Below are positions 1 through 11,663 of a stretch of DNA of 64,000 nucleotides, one piece after another. A program made the translations under genes and the position numbers. The stretch covers positions 15,369,876-15,433,875 of the forward strand of contig NC_092567.1 of assembly GCF_037975245.1 (NCBI RefSeq), given 5' to 3'. Position 1 is the first letter of the stretch. Each line of letters opens with the position of its first letter. This DNA is from Apostichopus japonicus (Eukaryota; Echinodermata; Holothuroidea; Aspidochirotida; Stichopodidae). The notes under the pieces are model-generated. The model searched no databases. It saw only the letters and a list, made by a program, of their open reading frames with translations, and had not been told where the DNA came from.

Positions 1-141
1 GGTATGAAACGATTCTCTAGGTTAAAATTTCAATTCTCTGAAAATGTTACATCGACAAAGCAACTAAGTTATGACTTTGATTGATTTCCTAATGAGATAT
101 AAATAACAACATGTTGAAGAATCTCTTTTGGTCCCTCGCAG

Positions 142-482
142 CTATTTGGACCAACTTTACCAGAAAAGTGCTCTTGGAATGGCGAGACACCAATTTACAC
201 TGGATCAAGTATGGCCATAGAGTCCTGATATCATACACAGAGGATCTTAGTAAGAATGCCGTACGGGAGCTAGCCAGAATGATAATCTTTGGCGGAGAGA
301 TGGTACCGTTAGATTTCTTGCAGTGTACACTATTTACATTCCCATGGATATCAAGAAAACATTTAGATTTTGAGCCGCCGTTCCCGGAAGATCTAATGAA
401 ACGATACATAGATGAGGTGAACAACACATTATTGAGCAAAGGCGCGAGGCCGCTGCCTACATATCCGCCCACGTATTTGTGA
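142..482 (+). CDS. WSCD-type sulfotransferase gene A, terminal exon only (partial)
   Basis: This is the last exon of a split gene whose upstream exons lie left of the window; bases 1-141 are its last intron, ending in the acceptor at 140-141. The exon is entered in phase 1, runs 113 codons and stops with TGA at 480-482. The product end reads KYGHRVLISYTEDL, then [19 protein letters not shown], then DFEPPFPED and finally PLPTYPPTYL. This matches the C-terminal part of the WSCD1/WSCD2 sulfotransferase domain, where the equivalent blocks are a YGKRLLVV strand, a LREM..FL helix and a DPEPF turn. The catalytic PAPS-binding loops are in exons not seen. The exon has exactly the length of the last exons of genes B, C and D and is almost a copy of that of D, including flanking intron and 3' sequence. 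Family call is secure; substrate is inferred. Confidence 0.85.
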
Positions 483-645
483 GAAACAAACGTTTATCGC
501 TTCAACCAATGGAAATCCAGCTCTTCACTTACGTCACAGGATGCCTTACACGCGGTTGCACAATCTGTTGAATTATTTCTAACTAGGATACAACTTGTAT
601 GAATTCTGCTTAAGACGTTAATGTATAGCGGTTCACAAGATAATA
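483..645 (+). other. 3' flank of gene A
   Basis: Likely 3' UTR. The first ~55 bases are nearly identical to the 3' flank of gene D (32177 onward), then the two diverge by an indel of about 50 bases. No clear AATAAA is visible before the MITE at 646. Confidence 0.5.
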
Positions 646-1012
646 CAAGGGCGTAGGAACCGGGGGGGGGGGCTGGGGGGCGCCAGTCCTCCCCCAGTGA
701 AAAATATGGGGGGGGCGGAAGTATCATTCCGCCCCCCGCTTCGCAAGTCAGAAAACCCTTTTTCATTTCCAAATGAGAAAAAAATCTCATTTGGAGCACC
801 AAATTGCATCTTAGTCCAGGTGAAAATGCAAAATTATTTACAAAATGGAGTGGGTGTTGAGTGTGCTATATTGCACCAAATTGCATCTGAGGCCACCTAG
901 AAATGCAAAAAATTTCCAAAGGGGAGGGGGACACCCCCTCCCCTTAGACACCTCCCCCAGGCCGGCCATCAGTCTTCATCCCCCCACTCAAAAGTACCTT
1001 CCTACGCCACTG
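646..1012. mobile_element. Non-autonomous hAT-type MITE with 8-bp target duplication
   Basis: The right end reads CTTCCTACGCCACTG and the left end, in inverse orientation, CAAGGGCGTAGGAAC, so the termini are imperfect inverted repeats of the CAGTGGCG type. The 8 bases AGATAATA flank it exactly on both sides (638-645 and 1013-1020). An 8-bp duplication is the signature of hAT transposases. The interior is G/C-tract rich and has no coding capacity. Confidence 0.85.
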
Positions 1013-3330
1013 AGATAATATGATACTACCGTCAAATCATATAGCTAGTATAGCTGTGACTAAGCACGATCTGCAGGTGTATCGTCCAATCACAATCCAA
1101 TACTTTACGGTCATCACAGATAATGCTATACAGAATGAGACCAAGAGCAGAAAATGTGACACAATTATTAACGTGTCCTACGTCGACATTTTCAATACAT
1201 AAAGCAGTAGGAATTCGTGACGTCATGTTTTCTTCACATAATGAATCGCATTACATATACTTATAGTGCGATTAAAACAAATCATAAAGTACCTCAAATA
1301 ATGTCTCAATTGACTTAGAACAAACGTGGTCTCCACTGGAACTCATTGTAAACACGTGACTCCTTTTCTGGTTAGCTGGTACAACCGAGGACATTGTCTT
1401 GTCATTAGAACTCAGTGTGACTTTAGTTAAGGGATGACTTAGGCAGAAGTTAGTCTTTATATGTCTCAGTCCAGAAAACAAAAATGAGCTCTTTATCGCT
1501 ATTCTGATTTTTGAGATATTCAGCATTCAAATATGCTAAATATTTGGAATGCTCTTTTAAGGCCAAATTTATGATGACGTCGGCTCCTCGGTTCATACCT
1601 TAATTACTTATTAAACCATTGTTTCATCAATTCTATTTACTCTACTAAAACAGTCTCTTTTAGATTCATATGAACAACAGAATAACTCTTGGATAACATT
1701 AAACACCATTTGTTCTTGCTAAATTTGTAAAAGGATTGTAAACCGGGTTATACTTGAGGCTATAAACCTCTAATGTATTCCTATGGATATTCTCTGTTAT
1801 ATATTTAAGGAACTGACACAAATGGGCTCAGTGTCGTAGACTAAGAAATCCAGCCACTTTAATTGTTAAGCATGCATGAGATGCTTAAAGGTTAATTTCT
1901 CATAGAATCATAAAGGGTGCACGGGTTAAGAAACAAAAACTGTTCATGTATTATATAGTCCTACGTTTTGATGCTTTTCTTTGTAATATAAGTAGATTTC
2001 AATAAATTTGTTTAATGGAAGTCGGTGCATTGTTTACAACTTGTAAACTGTCTTGCGTAATGATATTTACTCACAGTGATAAGAATTAGCAACTCCCTGG
2101 GTATGAGATACACATGCATTAAAGCATTACAACAAATATGATTGCCAAAATATATTGTATTCTTGAGACGTGATGATATCATACTTCACTGATCAGATTA
2201 AAAGCGCCCTCATATGAGCGACTGAATAATGTTTTTTGCTCACAAATATGCAAAATATGCAAATATGAGTGCTCTGAAGCGGGACATGACACTACAGTAT
2301 GGAAAAAAATTGTCCCAACTGGGTGTCGCTTAAGTGCGTCCTCTGTTTGTTGGTATTATCATTTCGGTGAGACCAGACTTCAAACGGTAATTTAATGCCT
2401 TCTGATTACCTGTTTTAGGGCACAATTAAACTAAATTGACCACGGCTTACCTGGACACTTTTGAATAAATCACGCATCACACATTCCATACAATGCCATG
2501 TAAGTACACTTAGTTGGATGTAAACAAAAAGTAATGAAAGGACTAAATTAATTAATTAAAAAACAATTAATAGTTACTCGACTGTGGAAACAGCAGCAAA
2601 CTTTTTTCTGTCGATCTCAATAGTACCTCTTGTTTAAGACATTCTATACACAAGGTGCCCCCTGATCCCCATGATTTTATCATGGGAGGCGGGGGAGGGG
2701 GGATAAATCCCCCAGAAATACATGTTTGCGCCCCTCTAAGTGGGTGTGATGTTTTATTGGATCGGGGTGGACAGGTCTGAGACGTGCGGCAAAGAGAAGG
2801 GGGGGGGGAGGAGGGTGGATGTTCATGTCATGTTCATGTCTGTGGGATACGTTTAAAATACGTTCGTCCTAGTTTTAACATGCATTTTCCATTGAACGTA
2901 TGCGTACTTATCGTGTAGTCCTATAGCCTACTGTTGGTGCCATTGGCGCATATTACTGATGAATATTACCTCTATTATGGGTTGAATTCTGTTTGTTCAA
3001 CCAGCCATGTATTTAACTGAATAACCCTATACACAAAATAAGTAAACCCAATTATATATATATCTCTCTCTATAAGTATTTGCTTTATGATTTCAGTTTC
3101 GTGAAACAGTTGAATGAGTTTGCGAATCCTTTCAAAGCTCGATTTATTAATTAAAATGCGGTATTTGCACGACTCACACGGACACACTGAATAACACAGT
3201 GACGGTACCCTTTTGGCTTTACAAGCACCAACAAGAAACGGCTTATTGAGGACAACGGTTAATTTCAATCTGTACTGTAAGTGTTGCAATGTTATCATTA
3301 TTTACTTTTTACTGCACTTACGTTACACTT

Positions 3331-3705
3331 TATAAAAGCATTTTAGACTCGCTCCAAACCGCGTGCCGCACTCTGAAAAAGCTAACTTTCCGTTGCTTGC
3401 AGAAGAAATTTTCTGCTTGTCGCTACAAAATGCAGACAGTAATGAAACGTGGTAGGCCTACCTTGTTATCTTTAGCTGGACCTGAGATGTCAATCGCTGT
3501 ATCGTTTATACACTGTGCTGTGGGTATTGACCGCAGCTGTATGAACTGACTGTACACTAGTGTCTAATTACAGAAGGTAGCAAGCTGTGTGCGTATTTCT
3601 GGATCGATGGTGGTGTCTAACACTTCTGTTACACCTCATTCGAAACTAAGTCTGATTACCGGCATTAGACGTTTCATTTTTTGCGCGAGTCTTCACACCC
3701 TTTAA
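3331..3705 (+). mobile_element. TTAA-bounded MITE, family 1, copy 1 (T2/Kolobok-like)
   Basis: One of four copies of a ~370-bp repeat in the window (others at 15146, 45485 and 53188). The family consensus starts TTAAAGGCATTGAAGACTCG and ends CGAGTCTTCACACCCTTTAA, i.e. about 20-bp inverted termini bounded by TTAA. TTAA target sites with TTAAAGG-type ends are known for T2/Kolobok MITEs; that class assignment is inference. The left end here is degraded, the right end intact. Confidence 0.7.
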
Positions 3706-4216
3706 CGCAGCAGTGAAACATGCCAACAAATTGCTGCCGGGTTACTGGGCCAGGTATAGACCGTCATCGGCCACCAATGACATCCTATGTCTGAAATAAT
3801 ATTAAAAAAAAACAGGGGAGAGTGGGAGGGCACATTTTTCTCGATGATCTCTGTCGAACAAAAAGCTGTATTGAGACTATACGCGATTATTTTTTCCGTA
3901 GGCCTGTACTCACTTTCTTAAAACAAATAGATGGTTTCATCAGAAAGTCGTGGCACCGGTATGAAGTAGGATTGGCATGAAAGTACACTAAGATTGAAAC
4001 ATACGAAGATTACTGTGAATCTGTGTAGCTCGTGTTTCTCCGATCCAAATGAATTTTACGGGACTGCCCAGTGTCATGAATCAACCAATCAGCATATTCA
4101 TGTCTCGATATAGAGAGGAACATACATATTGTATAGAGTATGAAATGATTAATGATTGGTGCTAAAAAGGTATGATTCTATGTATGCTTCCATGTACACA
4201 AAACTTCACAATGTCT

Positions 4217-4277
4217 CCGTATATATTTATATATATATATATATATATAAATGAAAATCGTAATGAGTTGGAAAATC

Positions 4278-4332
<55 letters not shown>
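4217..4332. repeat. AT dinucleotide microsatellite
   Basis: Two (AT)n tracts, about 4219-4248 and 4282-4332, separated by about 33 unique bases. Confidence 0.9.
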
Positions 4333-4341
<9 letters not shown>

Positions 4342-4747
4342 TATGTATGCATACCAAAAGCCATCTATGTAATATGCACCTATGTATGGCATCTGTGCTT
4401 CCATGTATTACTATACTCATAGATAGATATAGGCTCTGTATATCACATTGGTATAAATCACTTACATAATCGAATCAGAAATTTCAAATGAAGATATTAT
4501 GTTTGTCTATTCTTCATTTTTTAACATGATTGTTGACTAGTTTGATTTGCCTTGTCATTTTCTTTTAATGACCAACTGTATCCCAAAATTATGTTGTTTC
4601 TGGTAACGATAGATGCTAAACCTTATACACACAGATATTTTTTTTCGTTTTTTCTTACGTGCAATATAATCCATTTTTCTTACCTCGTTATTGTTTGTTG
4701 ATACGTATTTTTTGGCAGGTGGGAGCTGGAATACATCGGCACACACA

Positions 4748-7700
4748 ATGACGAAAGTTACAGTTATGGTTGTAGCTATAGTAGTGTCAACGATGTTCTT
4801 AATTTATGCATATATAAATAGGATTTGTCCAATTGAGAGAGAATATCTCCAAAACCCAGGCGGAAGCAACAAAAGATGGAGGGCAGATCAAAACATACAG
4901 ATGGACCAATCACCGACCACTTTTAAAGAGCTAAACCTACTAGCGGAAGGTATGCAAATATTTTATTTACATTAAACAAAAAATATCAACAGATAAATTT
5001 CTCATTTGGTAAATTCAACAAGCTTCAAAATTTTGCTGATAATATATTTCGCACTTGTCAAGCCTGTTAAATGAGTCGGATGGTTCCTAGCTGAAATGCA
5101 TATAATCTATGAATATTCATTTTTAAACTACGGTTAATGAACACTTTTTGCGATTTGTTCTAGTGTATCGACAATTTCCACCCTCTTTAAGTACCTCAAC
5201 TCAAATTAAATTTATAACATAATATAAAAGATAACCTCATATATTTGTTTCATTAAAACGGATGGTCATTCATATACGTGTTAGCAATTCTCGAATCTGA
5301 TTGGCCCGTTGTCGTCAGCTGACCGTGCATTAACCTATGGATAATGCACGGTAATCTCACCGGCGGATTAATATAAAAAACACAAGTGTCTCGGCAAGCT
5401 TAATCCCATAGCTAGCTGCCTAAGCACAGCTAAATTCAAAGCAAGCGAATTATAGAACTTCTGTGCAACGAATCAGATCAACTATGGTATATTAGCAAGC
5501 CCCCTCGGTGTAAACACCCCTTCCTGCTTATAGGCACATAATTGTCTGTTCTGTATCGATTTTGTTACATAATCATCGGATGAGCCTACATATAATATTC
5601 TGTTTTGCCAGGTTTAAAGAACAAATCTGATTATAAGTCTAACCAATATGAAGTTTACTAATTGTCTCATTTCAGCCGTTGTTACTTATCACGGAAATAT
5701 TGTGGATGTGAATGTTGATAAGTATATAGAAAACTACAAACACACGACATTCGGTAAGTAACACAATACGTTACTATTCTAATATAGAGCTCACTACAAT
5801 AGTACCACTGAATGCTACTAAATAAAACCCACAGGAATAGGCTGGAACTATTTTATTACATTAAATATAGACCTACATGATATTAGTATAAAGATATATG
5901 ACAGACTTATTGATTCAGTGTATGTAATACGTTACTATATATGCTACTAAATCAACCCACAGGAATTAGTTGGAACTATTTTATTCACACAAAATATAGA
6001 CCTACAGGATATTATAATAAAGAATTGACTTATTGATTCAGTATATGTTATACCTTGTAACATAGGCTACTAAATCAACCTACAGGAATTGGTTGGAACT
6101 ATTTTATTCACACAATATATATATACCTACAGGATATTATAATAAAGAATAGACTTATTGATTCAGTATATGTTTTATCTTATTACATTGGCTACAAAAT
6201 CAACCTATACAGGAATTGGTTGAAACTATTTTATTTCACAATATATATTCCTACAGGATATTATGATAAAGGACAGATCTATTGATTCAAATATTTTGGC
6301 GACCCTCCATTCCAATGAAAAAGAAAAGGGTCACGACCCCCAATTTAAATACCAGGGGATCGTTTATCAAGCTTTGATCATGTGCAGTATTTATAGTGTA
6401 GATTCTATACCCTTCTGAATGGAATATAGTGATTGCCATGCCGACCGTTCACTTGACCTTTGACCGTCATAATCACTAGATTAAAATCTCAATGTATAGA
6501 ACTGGGTTTGAGAGCGGTTCATTGGTTTCTGTGCCCGGGCTCTATCTCGGGTGACCTTCGTTAAACAAAAAAATAGTTATAATATTATAATTTTTATATT
6601 TAATATATTTATCAACAGATATACTAGCTTGCTTTGATGACAAAAACAGAGAGCCTGTCACGATACCCGCATCACTTCCGATAATCCCGATTATCGCTTC
6701 TGCTCGGTCGGGTAACCGATTTATCAGAACATGTCTTAAGGATATAGCCGAAGAAAACATACTGGCCTTTAACAGAGGTAATTGTATGAAGTCTTTATTA
6801 AGCCCTAAATCAGCTTCAACAAATTCTTGAAGGTAAAAACGGAGGAAAACAAATATTCAGGTTTGGATGTGTACGTGTGCGTTTGTTTTGTATTTTGACC
6901 GAGGACTTGAACAAAAGAATATCAGGTCCTCGGTTGTGATTTCTAAAGAATCACCACGTCCTCGGAAGAATTCTATTGTATGGGGTATTGTTAAGGTTAG
7001 GGTACGTGGATTTGAACAATGGAAAATACAATGGGGTCCTCGGTCTGAATGTAATACAATCATGTTTGTGTATGTATGTATGTCTGTATGTATGTATGTA
7101 TGGATGGATGGATAAATGGATAGATGGATGGATGGATCGATTCGTGGATGGGTGGATGGATGGGTGGATGGATGGGTGGATGGATGGGTGGATGGATGGG
7201 TGGATGGATGGGTGGATGGATGGGTGAATAGATGTGTGGATGGGTGGACGGATGGATTGATGGATGGATGGATGGATGGATGGATCGATCATTACATACA
7301 ACCGTCGAATCACAGATAATCGTACGTAGCATAAACAAAAATCGTACTATCTCTTTCCCAATTTTTATGTTTTGCTTTATTCATGATATTCTCTAGCACA
7401 TGGAACGTCTTTGGGTAAGCATGGACCAACCATTAGATTACAGGTTCACGACGATGATACGATTTCACAGCATAAAGAGGGCGCTATACTCTTGATCCGT
7501 AATCCACGTGACGTCATCATTTCCGATTTCTTTCATCATCACTGCGTCTTATCGAACCAAGAAGTGGTGATTGTCACAGAATGGATACGAAACAAAACTG
7601 GTAAATAATTTAGCTGTTTTTTTTTTCTTTTATGAAATCTGGGCAAGTTTTTTGAAAGAGGGTTTCCCAGCATGCATTGGCTCTAGTCATGAGGTAAATG

Positions 7701-8468
7701 GAAGTTATGAACTTAACCAAAACCGCGTCGCTTTTTAATGAAGTCCGTTATGCATACATCATTTACTCCCCGCAATGACTCCTTGCCAATACCAATTCAT
7801 CGGTGCTATGTTCCGATTAATATATTTGCGCACTCGTTTTCCGGCTTATTTGATATTACCTTACCATTCCTATAGCCTATCACAAATTGCCTTCAGCTCT
7901 GATACCGGTACATTTTCAGTCGCGCAGTTCTATTGTAGTTTATCATTATATTATTATACAGTTAGTGTACAATTCACTTTGTCAATTTGTCCATATTATT
8001 CGCCAAAAGATTGACGTTTCCCAAATGTTTCTAATATTAAGCAGCCATGTTTAATACATATACGAGACTCTTTTTTTAAAAGATAATTTCGATTAATTCT
8101 GATTAATATCCTGTCTTATAACAACAGCTACTTGGACGGATTGGATTGACAAAAGCATCGACCAATGGAAAACAATTTATTTAGACTGGCTGGAGAAATC
8201 GGAAAGGATATTGATAGTCTATTCGGAGGATGTAGCCAAATCGCCTATCAGAGAATTTGCCAGAATGTTAGTTTTCCTAAACCAAACAGTTTCACTCGAG
8301 CAGATACAATGTGGTTATGCTCAAAACCAATGGGATCCATATCGGTATTTAGACTTTGAACCGCACTTGCCGCAAGAGCTCCTTCAACCCGCTATCGATA
8401 TCTTAAATAAGGCTCTCACTGATAAAGGAGCAAGCCCGCTGCCGACCTATGCCAACACATATCTCTAG
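4748..8468 (+). CDS. WSCD-type (sialate:O-sulfotransferase-like) gene B, complete
   Basis: Five coding exons: 4748-4949, 5676-5753, 6619-6777, 7397-7600, 8128-8468. All junctions are GT..AG and phase 1, giving 327 aa. Residues ~5-23 ([19 protein letters not shown]) form a single signal anchor, so a type II Golgi membrane protein is expected. The PAPS 5'-phosphosulfate loop is at ~119-131 ([13 protein letters not shown]) and the 3'-phosphate motif RNPRDVIIS at 181-189. The C-terminal half ([33 protein letters not shown]) matches WSCD1/2. Unlike vertebrate WSCD proteins there is no WSC domain. The usual ASFP(R/G)SGN has lost its proline (SARSGN), and the KTH seen in gene D is QVH here, keeping the histidine. 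The start was chosen as the first ATG after the acceptor at 4717-4718. Sulfate transfer from PAPS to a glycan is the family role; sialic acid as acceptor is inferred. Confidence 0.88.
5281..5372 (+). mobile_element. Short palindromic interspersed element in gene B intron 1, copy 1
   Basis: The core GACCGTGCATTAACCTATGG is followed by the inverse GATAATGCACGGT, forming a hairpin. A second copy lies in the opposite orientation at 56950-57052 and shares the outer parts (TTAATCCGCC and CCAATCAGATT). Class unknown; probably a small MITE. Confidence 0.6.
5813..6290 (+). repeat. ~125-bp tandem repeat (about 4 units) in gene B intron 2
   Basis: The block GCTACTAAATCAACC followed by CAGGAATTGGTTGGAACTA recurs near 5814, 5942, 6066 and 6190 with small indels. 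Confidence 0.85.
7066..7285 (+). repeat. TGGA-type microsatellite/minisatellite in gene B intron 3
   Basis: Starts as (TATG)n, becomes GGATGGGTGGAT 12-mers, then plain (GGAT)n. Open frames over it on both strands are artefacts of the repeat. Confidence 0.9.
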
Positions 8469-8475
8469 GAACCCA

Positions 8476-8903
8476 AGGCTAGGGATGGTTACATCTCTAT
8501 GTTCCGACGTCTCTATGTACCGAGGTCTCTATGTTCCGACAAAAAGAAATAATTCGGGACAATTTTTGTTTATCAAAAAAATCGTTTGTACCAAGAAAAC
8601 AAGTTTTCAAACATTTTTCATGGACTCAATTTTGTTGTTGATTGTGGCCGACACATTTTTTGACCAATTTTTTTGGGGACCAAAATCCCCCTCCCCCCAA
8701 AGAGACTTGTGATCCAAAATTTGTTGTGACCCACACAGTGCTTTTTTGTTTGGTCCGAAAAAATGTTGGTCCCAAGAAATTGGGGTTACAAAACTACTTT
8801 TCTTGGTACAAACAAATTTTTTGGATAAAAAAATTGCTCCGATTTGTTTCTTTTTGTCCGAACCTAGAGACGTCGGAACTTAGGGATGTCACCCTAGGGA
8901 TGA
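8476..8903. mobile_element. Long foldback (inverted-repeat) element directly behind the gene B stop
   Basis: The left arm (8476 on) contains GTTCCGACGTCTCTA and GACAAAAAGAAA. The right arm (to 8903) contains TTTCTTTTTGTC and TAGAGACGTCGGAAC in inverse order. Pairing continues inward: GTTTGTACCAAGAAAA on the left pairs with TTTTCTTGGTACAAAC on the right. The arms together exceed 100 bp with only a short spacer. It begins about 8 bases after the stop codon, so it probably lies in the mRNA 3' end. Confidence 0.75.
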
Positions 8904-9466
8904 AAGGTGGAAGTTATTCGTAGGGGAGGGGTTGGAGGCTTCTTCATAATTAGTCCGGCAGAAGTTTTCTTCTTAGAAAGTGAAAGTCTCAGAGGGGATG
9001 AACATCACTGATGATTTTATTCTTGTAAATAGTCAAACTAAAACTCTCGCCAAATCAACCGTCACCTCTATTTCTCAATTTAAGAATTCTCTCTGTCTGT
9101 GCCCTTTATCGTGATCAAGTTTTGTATTTTTCTTGTCTTGTATTGTTTCATGTTTAACCGGATATATGGCTCCATTCCAAATCCTTTTAATCATTTTTGC
9201 TTTGCTTTTCGACGTGTGTACTCTCATTCCCATGCACAGCACTTTTTCTATCATCTCTTATAGGCCTACCTCTTCTCTAGCACAACATTCGCTATACTTG
9301 ACCGAGCCTCTTGAACTCCATTACTACTCACATTCAGTACCGTAATTCTTTTTTTCCCCTATACGAGCAAACCTTTAAACATTACTTCATTAACAACTAT
9401 GTATAATTGGCAGGCTCCATTCTTTCTTCTTTCGTCTCTCTTCTATAACTACTTTGCTTCGGTTAC
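8904..9466. other. Intergenic DNA between gene B and a hAT MITE
   Basis: Unique-looking AT-rich sequence, no coding signal or repeat recognised. Confidence 0.4.
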
Positions 9467-9903
9467 CAGTGGCGGAGCGTCCATACAATCTGTGGGGGGG
9501 GGGGGCGGCCCCCCCCCTGACGGACTCAAATGGACTGCTGGCGACCTTTTCAGCTTTTTACCACTTTTTACTTATTCGCGATTATTGACTTTTTTATTGC
9601 GCTCTGATCTACCTATTGACATTTTCACAATTTGCTGGTGTAATTTTCTGACAAAATGCTCTAACGGCCGTCTTTAATTTATCGGCACTTCCGTTGTACG
9701 AAACTATTTCCAAGAACTGTACGTTTATCTGCAAATAAGAAAGGCCCGGAAAGGGTCATTTCCGGCGATCTAGGGAGTATCTTTACTCAAAAAATGTCTG
9801 TACGCTCCGCGCCAACCTGTGGTAGCGCTCCGTTTAGATAGTGTCGAAAGCGCCCCTACAGACCATTATCGCCCCCTGACCAATACCCATAGCTCCGCCA
9901 CTG
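9467..9903. mobile_element. Non-autonomous hAT-type MITE with 8-bp target duplication
   Basis: Ends are CAGTGGCGGAGC and its inverse GCTCCGCCACTG. The 8 bases TCGGTTAC flank it exactly (9459-9466 and 9904-9911). The interior has a G/C homopolymer block and no transposase frame. A related copy in inverse orientation, truncated at one end, is at 35395-35745. Confidence 0.9.
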
Positions 9904-9911
9904 TCGGTTAC

Positions 9912-10744
9912 TACTATTATTATTTGTTTATTGATATTGTCTCCTTTGTTTGTCTCCTATAAATATGTAAAAGAGAGTTCATGCCTATAAGCTCACCTAA
10001 GCCTCGTTAGAGTGTCTTCTAAGTCTATTTGATATATTATACTACTTGAATGTTATTTTGTTTTTAAATGACCGATTTTGACTTAATTTCAATAAACGTG
10101 TTATAAAATTAACAGAAACTCAAATACCTTTTAGTCTGAAGTTATCATTCGATTGTGTTCTGTATTGCTTTGAGGAGCTTACTTAAACAGGGACGTTCCA
10201 TTGACTGAAATTTAATACAATGGTACAACCCTTAATCAGACGGAATCAGAAGTTGGAGAAAAATAGAGGGCGTCTGACATTAATTGCTTGGCTGGATTCA
10301 TTGTGTAGCCCCTTTAACAAACTTGCTGGGAATTCTCTTTACCTTAGAACCATATCCTCATAGCATTTTGAAAGGCGAAGAGGCGAATCTTTCAAATTTG
10401 GTCAAAAGATCGAGTAATAATACTAATAACAGCTAAGTAAACATTCCAAAATGTATCACTTTCCAAGAATAAATCAATAAGAATATATAATACAAGAATA
10501 TCAGCCATGATAACGTGACGTCATAGACACGCTGCTCTGATCAACTTGCTGAAGAAAGGGAGAGTTTAGAGAAAAACATAATGCGACGAAATTTTTAACT
10601 ATACAACGTACACTATTGTTCTCTTTAAGACAATTCTTCCATTGACTGCCTCACGGGTATCCATATTAGATGGTCTGTTTGCTTAAAAAAAGGCAGCCCA
10701 GCCACTTGAATTGATCAACATTGAGTTGAAGTTAAGGGTCGTTT

Positions 10745-10819
<75 letters not shown>

Positions 10820-11448
10820 TGGAGTAGAGCCTATACATACAAATGGAGTTGAAAGTCATGTTTTTGATGAGTTATTACAACATAATGGACAATGAAAATA
10901 ACTTTAATATTTAGACCTGCACCGAGTACCTTACGTCATCAATAATTGAGATTTGGGGTTTATAATTTGAATATCTTGAAAATTAATAAATGTTAAATAG
11001 GGTTTGATCCTAGCAAAAATATCTTGAATTACTTACTTAAGCAAAAACTGACAAAAGAAACATTGAAAAGAGAATGGTTCACGTATTAGTTATCTATAGG
11101 GAGAGGTACATGTTTTGGTAAGAAAACGTCTAAAATGTAATACGAACTATATTCCGATGCGTAAGTCAAAAGGGTGTAGACATTATGGGATGGAGTGTGT
11201 GTGTGTGGGTGTGTGTGTGTGTGTGTGTGTGTGGGGGGGGGGGAGGTGATACGGATTATGCTATAGCATATCAAGTAGAAATTTATCAACTCTGAATAAT
11301 AAAGAACACGCAACACTGATTTCAATGTAAGAAAACAAAACAAAACAAAACAAAAAGAACACCAATCTTCTTGAGCTCATGAGTTCTTGAAACAATTAAT
11401 CTTGTCTAAGTGAAATAACACAAGCTCTCCCCATCCCTCGCCTGCCCT
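9912..11448. other. Intergenic region between genes B and C (tail to tail)
   Basis: No genes seen. A long (AT)n tract occupies 10747-10819, and a G/T-rich tract with (GT)n and a run of G occupies 11194-11244. The segment near 10851-10990 shares a phrase around ATTTAGACCTGCACCGAG with a dispersed repeat also seen near 38185 and 48365. Confidence 0.5.
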
Positions 11449-11602
11449 GCCCTGCCCTGCCCTGCCCTGCCTTGCCCTGCCCTGCCCTGCCCTGCCCTGC
11501 CCTGCCCTGCCCTGCCCTGCCCTGCCCTGCCCTGCCCTGCCCTGCCCTGCCCTGCCCTGCCCTGCTCTGCCCTGCCCTGCCATGCCCTGCCCTGCCCTGC
11601 CC
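11449..11602 (-). repeat. (CCCTG)n pentanucleotide array, GGGCA repeat in the gene C transcript sense
   Basis: About 31 units with a few single-base variants (CCTTG, CTCTG, CCATG). It lies 62 bases past the gene C stop, so it is probably in the 3' UTR. There it would read as GGG runs separated by two bases, a G-quadruplex-permissive pattern. Confidence 0.9.
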
Positions 11603-11663
11603 TCCCTCCCCTATGAATAAATCGATCAGTGAATAAATGCGCCATTTCCTTCTAGCTCGACTC

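Larger units (their letters stand above)
1021..4718. other. Intergenic region between genes A and B
   Basis: No coding signal recognised. It holds the TTAA-bounded MITE copy at 3331-3705 and an AT microsatellite near 4217-4332. G-rich stretches at 2686-2712 and 2800-2817 look like remains of further MITEs but have no clear ends. The acceptor AG at 4717-4718 just before gene B suggests a non-coding first exon of gene B somewhere upstream here. Confidence 0.5.

Noticed and set aside
89-472. Minus-strand 127-codon frame at the left edge
   Set aside because: Antisense of the gene A terminal exon; the same shadow recurs opposite gene D.
6951-7338. Frames of His-Pro-Ser-Ile and Trp-Met-Asp-Gly repeats on both strands
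   Set aside because: Translation of the TGGA microsatellite in an intron of gene B.
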